Source: CAISOG01 sp044375625 (lineage in GTDB: Bacteria > Pseudomonadota > Alphaproteobacteria > CAISOG01). From it: a DNA stretch of 9,974 nucleotides. Both the position numbers and the translations under genes were made by a program. The stretch's first letter is position 1, and the number at the start of each line of letters is the position of its first letter. The notes under the pieces are model-generated. The model was not told where the DNA came from and made no database searches. It saw only the letters and a program-made list of their open reading frames with translations. The DNA lies in NCBI GenBank assembly GCA_044375625.1, contig JBILMH010000049.1:1-9974 (forward strand). Reading direction: 5' to 3'. Shown here piece after piece: positions 7,012-9,974 of the stretch.

Positions 7012-8019
7012 ATGCAACCAAGCCAACCACCACCCACCCAGTCCGTTCCTATGGATAACATGGCGGCATGGCAACAGCTGCTGAATCAGCAGCTGCGTGA
7101 GGATCAGGCAGTGGCGCTGTTGCAATCCTCCGCCAGCCAGGATCCCACCCTGGATCAGCTGTTATCGCTGCATCAGCTGCTCTGGCAACGGATGCAGGCT
7201 TGGCCGGGCACACCACCCCTGCCCCAACCTCTATTCGACTGCTGCGGCACTGGTGGCGATGGCAGCAACAGCCTGAACATCTCAACCGCGGTGGCGGTGG
7301 TAGCGGCGGCGGCGGGGGCGGCGGTCGCCAAACATGGTGGCGGCGCGGCCAGCTCCAAAAGTGGATCCCTGAACGTCCTACAAGCCCTGGGGGTGGTATT
7401 GCCTGAGACCGCGGCACAAGCCGCCCAGCAACTGGCCAGCCATCACCTAACCTTTCTGCCCGCCCCGCTGTTTCATCCTAGCCTGAAACCGTTGGCCGCC
7501 CTTCGGAAACAGATTGGCCGCCCCACCATTTTTAATTTGCTGGGACCCTTATTAAACCCTACCCGCCCCCGTTTTCAGCTGTTGGGCGTCTATGATGCCA
7601 CGAAGCTAGAATTGATGGCGCGGGCGTTGCAGCGCCTGGGGGTACAGCGCGCCTGGGTCGTGCATGGCCAGGATGGGTTGGATGAGCTATCCCTTGGCGC
7701 GATTACCAGCGTTATTGAGGTCACGCCGACACAGTTGCGGGAATTTGAGCTGGATGCTGCTGCCAGCCTTGGCCTGCCCCCCACGCCCAAAACCGCCCTG
7801 CTGGGGGGAACGCCCGAAGAAAACGCCGCCGCGATGCAACAGCTGTTGGCGGGGCAGCGGGGGGCTTATCGCGATGCGGTCTGCCTGAACAGTGCGGCCG
7901 CCCTGGTCATTTGTGGCCTTGCAAAAGATTTGCCAAGCGGCCTAACGGCGGCCTATGCTGCGCTGGATAGTGGGGCAGCGAACCAGTTGTTGTCACAACT
8001 TCGCTCTTCCCCGCATTAG
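7012..8019 (+). CDS. trpD: Anthranilate phosphoribosyltransferase-like protein (TrpD) with an altered anthranilate site
   Basis: TrpD transfers phosphoribose from PRPP to anthranilate, the second step of the tryptophan branch. The 335-residue protein shows the PRPP and magnesium motifs: CCGTGGDGSNSLNISTA at 77-93, SSKSGS at 114-119 and LDELS with D224 and E225. TIFNLLGPLLNP (172-183) and LLGGTPEEN (263-271) are also typical. Two positions differ from the family. The usual KHGNRA reads KHGGGA (107-112), and the arginine before TIFN is proline (P171), with an arginine one place earlier. Both normal residues contact anthranilate in characterised enzymes. The N-terminal helical region also lacks the usual KGET-type segment. 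The ATG at 7012 is used, though AAGGG at 6994-6998 is 13 bases away; a TTG at 7009 or the ATG at 7051 are alternatives. The trpC gene follows 34 bases later, favouring a role in tryptophan synthesis, but a different aromatic substrate is possible. Confidence 0.85.
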   Translation: MQPSQPPPTQSVPMDNMAAWQQLLNQQLREDQAVALLQSSASQDPTLDQLLSLHQLLWQRMQAWPGTPPLPQPLFDCCGTGGDGSNSLNISTAVAVVAAAAGAAVAKHGGGAASSKSGSLNVLQALGVVLPETAAQAAQQLASHHLTFLPAPLFHPSLKPLAALRKQIGRPTIFNLLGPLLNPTRPRFQLLGVYDATKLELMARALQRLGVQRAWVVHGQDGLDELSLGAITSVIEVTPTQLREFELDAAASLGLPPTPKTALLGGTPEENAAAMQQLLAGQRGAYRDAVCLNSAAALVICGLAKDLPSGLTAAYAALDSGAANQLLSQLRSSPH

Positions 8020-8024
8020 CGGGG
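8009..8024 (+). promoter_or_regulatory. GC hairpin spanning the trpD stop codon
   Basis: CCCCGC, ATTA and GCGGGG form a perfect 6-bp GC stem with a four-base loop containing part of the trpD stop codon. No T-tract follows; the next bases are pyrimidine-mixed. It may stabilise the trpD end of the message or tune trpC translation, since trpC has no clear ribosome binding site. Function is inference. Confidence 0.4.
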
Positions 8025-8053
8025 GGTTCCCTCCTTCCCTCTTGCGTAACACC

Positions 8054-8884
8054 ATGACCGTAACCACCACGATGGATAGCCCCCTTCAACAGATTTGTGC
8101 AGCAACCGCCACCCGCCTAAAGGATCAGCAGCAATCGCTGCCACTAACACAATTGTGGCAACAGGCGCTGACCAGCCCCCCGCCCCGCGATTTTCTGGCG
8201 GCGTTGCGGCCTGGGCGCACAACCAATCCACCGACCAAGCCCGCCGTGATTGCCGAGATGAAGCGGGCAAGTCCCAGCGCGGGCGTTATCCGCGACCCCT
8301 TTGACCCCATTGCCATTGCCGATGGCTATCATCGGGCGGGTGCCGTCGCCCTGTCGATTTTGACCGAGCCGGATTGGTTCCATGGCCGCCCAACCGACAT
8401 TGTGCAGGTTAGGCAGGCCAATCCGCTGCCCATCTTGCGTAAGGATTTCACCCTGTCGCCCTATCATATTGCCGAGGCACGGGTGATGGGCGCCGACGCC
8501 GTGTTGCTGATCGTAGCTATCCTGACGGAATCGCTGTTACGGGAATGTTTGGATGCCGCCAGCCAATTGGGAATGACCGCCCTGGTGGAGGTGCATGACG
8601 CGGAGGAGTTGGTAATCGCACAAGAGGTGGGGGCAAAGCTGATTGGTGTCAACAACCGCAATCTGAAAACCCTAAAAACCGATCTGAGTACCGCTTTAAC
8701 CCTGATCCCCCGCATTCCTGATGGGGTGACGGTGGTGGCGGAAAGTGGCTTAAAACACCCGCAAGACCTGATGGCTTGTCAACAAATTGGCATCAACAAT
8801 TTTCTGATTGGCGAGCATTTTATGCGTCAATCCGACCCTGGCGCGGCGTTATCAGAACTGTTAAACGCGGTTGCCACCTCCTGA
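8054..8884 (+). CDS. trpC: Indole-3-glycerol phosphate synthase
   Basis: This enzyme converts carboxyphenylaminodeoxyribulose phosphate to indole-3-glycerol phosphate in tryptophan synthesis. The 276-residue protein is a single TIM barrel with no PRAI (trpF) fusion. Catalytic and binding motifs are complete: AEMKRASPSAG with E68 and K70, ILRKDF with K130, LVEVH with E179, GVNNRNL with N200 and N201, and VAESGL with E230 and S231. IGEHFMR closes the phosphate site near the C-terminus. The ATG at 8054 is chosen because the protein then begins as relatives do; an in-frame ATG at 7955 would overlap trpD and add unrelated sequence. No Shine-Dalgarno-like purine tract lies at normal distance; the nearest is the G-run at 8021-8026, so translation may be coupled to trpD. 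The last 58 bases are also read on the other strand as the end of comEC. Identification is firm. Confidence 0.96.
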   Translation: MTVTTTMDSPLQQICAATATRLKDQQQSLPLTQLWQQALTSPPPRDFLAALRPGRTTNPPTKPAVIAEMKRASPSAGVIRDPFDPIAIADGYHRAGAVALSILTEPDWFHGRPTDIVQVRQANPLPILRKDFTLSPYHIAEARVMGADAVLLIVAILTESLLRECLDAASQLGMTALVEVHDAEELVIAQEVGAKLIGVNNRNLKTLKTDLSTALTLIPRIPDGVTVVAESGLKHPQDLMACQQIGINNFLIGEHFMRQSDPGAALSELLNAVATS

Positions 8885-9974
8885 GAACTGGGTTGGCTCC
8901 ACGGCCGCTGCACCCCGCTTGGCCAGGCTGCCCGCACCAACCAGCCATCGGAACTGTTTGGCCGCCACCAGACCGATTGCGTTCCCATCTCTTGCAATTG
9001 CGGATGATCAATCACCCGCTCCGCCGCGCAGTTGAACGCCGAATCGGTTTGCAACACCGCCAATTTCGCCCCCGCGCAGGCCGCCGTCAGCTCCCCAGCG
9101 GCTACGTCATCATTGGCCGCCTGCCACACCCACACCATCACATCCTCCCCCCGCTGCAATCGGCAATAGCCCGTGCCGCAACGCAATTCGGGGTAATCAT
9201 CGGCCAGCTCCGTCGGGCGCAGGGCATCATCCGCCTCACGGCGTTGCGCCCCCAGCCAGAATTTGGCCAAGGATCGCTCCTTTTGCCGCGACGATAACAC
9301 CACCTGCCCATCATGCAGCCGTACCAACCACAGTTTGCCACTGGGTGACAGCATGACCGCGGGCGGCTGGGCGGTATAGGCCATCACCACCGCCAGTGTT
9401 AGGGGCACAAAGCCCCATAATCGCCAGCGACGCTGCCAAATCATTAACCACATCCCCCCAATGACCATCAGCACCAGCACCCACGGGCTCCACGCCCCCA
9501 CATGCACCATCGATCCTGGCAGGCCAGCGCACCAGGTGGCCAGTCGCAGCAGCAGATCGATGCTGACGCCCAGCAGCGGCATCACCACCCCCTCTAACCC
9601 AATCGCCATCGACGCCATCGACAACAGCGCCAACGGCATCACCACCAGCTCTGTCAGGGGTACTGCCAGCAAATTGGCCAAAATCCCCGCGATGGAGCTT
9701 TGTTGGAAATGGTAAAAGGAAATCGGGGTGGTGGTAAGGGTGGCCGCCATCGAGGTAGCAAACAAGGCCACCACCATAGCCGCGGGTTTAGCCCACCAGC
9801 CGCGCTGTTGCCAATAGCGATGCAGGCGGGTGCCATAGCCTTCGTAAAGGGCGATAATGCCCGCCGATGCGGCAAAGCTCATTTGAAAACCAGGACTTAA
9901 CAGCATTTCGGGTTGCATCAACAGGATAAATGCCGCCACCAGAGCCAGGGTGCGCAGCGATACCGCCTGCCGCC
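8827..9974 (-). CDS. comEC: ComEC/Rec2-type DNA uptake channel protein, 5' part beyond the window
   Basis: The visible 381 residues are the C-terminal part of ComEC, the inner-membrane channel that passes single-stranded DNA into the cytoplasm during natural transformation. The frame is open to the right edge, where RTLALVAAFILLMQPEMLL and LSPGFQMSFAAS continue the competence domain. TLTTTPISFYHFQ and the following segment with NLLAVPLTELVVMP match the conserved membrane core. Several further hydrophobic segments lead to WQRRWRLWG. The remainder is the soluble tail seen in alphaproteobacterial ComEC, with SPSGKLWLVRLHDG, AKFWLGAQRR and the paired-cysteine segment RCGTGYCRL. Many bacteria keep comEC without known transformation, so the function here is not proven. 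The stop at 8827-8829 lies inside trpC on the opposite strand. Neither the start codon nor the N-terminal DUF4131-type region can be seen. Confidence 0.92.
   Translation of the reverse strand, partial: RQAVSLRTLALVAAFILLMQPEMLLSPGFQMSFAASAGIIALYEGYGTRLHRYWQQRGWWAKPAAMVVALFATSMAATLTTTPISFYHFQQSSIAGILANLLAVPLTELVVMPLALLSMASMAIGLEGVVMPLLGVSIDLLLRLATWCAGLPGSMVHVGAWSPWVLVLMVIGGMWLMIWQRRWRLWGFVPLTLAVVMAYTAQPPAVMLSPSGKLWLVRLHDGQVVLSSRQKERSLAKFWLGAQRREADDALRPTELADDYPELRCGTGYCRLQRGEDVMVWVWQAANDDVAAGELTAACAGAKLAVLQTDSAFNCAAERVIDHPQLQEMGTQSVWWRPNSSDGWLVRAAWPSGVQRPWSQPSSQEVATAFNSSDNAAPGSD

Noticed and set aside
7049..7417. Proline-rich minus-strand frame opposite trpD
   Set aside because: The proline run is the complement of GGC/GCG-rich glycine and alanine codons in trpD; there is no independent support.
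1..9974. CRISPR arrays, tRNA or rRNA genes, insertion sequences, phage or defence genes
   Set aside because: No regularly spaced repeats, tRNA-like folds, transposase motifs or terminal repeats were seen; all longer stretches are explained by the listed genes.

Overview
The window looks like a chromosomal segment of an alphaproteobacterium. Three things support this: an RNase E whose S1 domain carries a long acidic and arginine-rich insertion, a DUF1476 protein (the zeta inhibitor subunit of the alphaproteobacterial F1Fo-ATPase), and a ComEC with the C-terminal tail typical of that class. The genus cannot be told from the sequence. No tRNA, rRNA, CRISPR array, insertion sequence or phage gene was seen.

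Layout, left to right: the main part of rne on the minus strand, running off the left edge (1-2309); a 340-base leader and intergenic region; a small stand-alone histidine phosphotransfer (HPt) protein on the minus strand (2650-3006); a SixA-type phosphohistidine phosphatase divergent from it (3176-3718); a zeta-type ATPase inhibitor convergent with the phosphatase (3740-4108, minus); a large NdvB-like protein joining a periplasmic GH17 domain to a membrane GT2 beta-glucan synthase (4321-6960, plus); trpD and trpC on the plus strand (7012-8884); and the C-terminal part of comEC on the minus strand, running off the right edge and overlapping the end of trpC by 58 bp.

The genes do not form one pathway. 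Three groupings make sense. HPt and SixA are a natural substrate and enzyme pair for phosphorelay signalling. trpD and trpC catalyse consecutive steps of tryptophan synthesis, from anthranilate to indole-3-glycerol phosphate. The NdvB-like protein alone could polymerise and remodel a periplasmic beta-1,3-glucan. rne, zeta and comEC are core functions that happen to be adjacent.

The points most worth a second look are a TrpD with an intact PRPP site but altered residues where anthranilate normally binds, the divergent HPt/SixA pair, a possible switchable hairpin over the rne ribosome binding site, and a near-palindrome between the zeta and ndvB genes.
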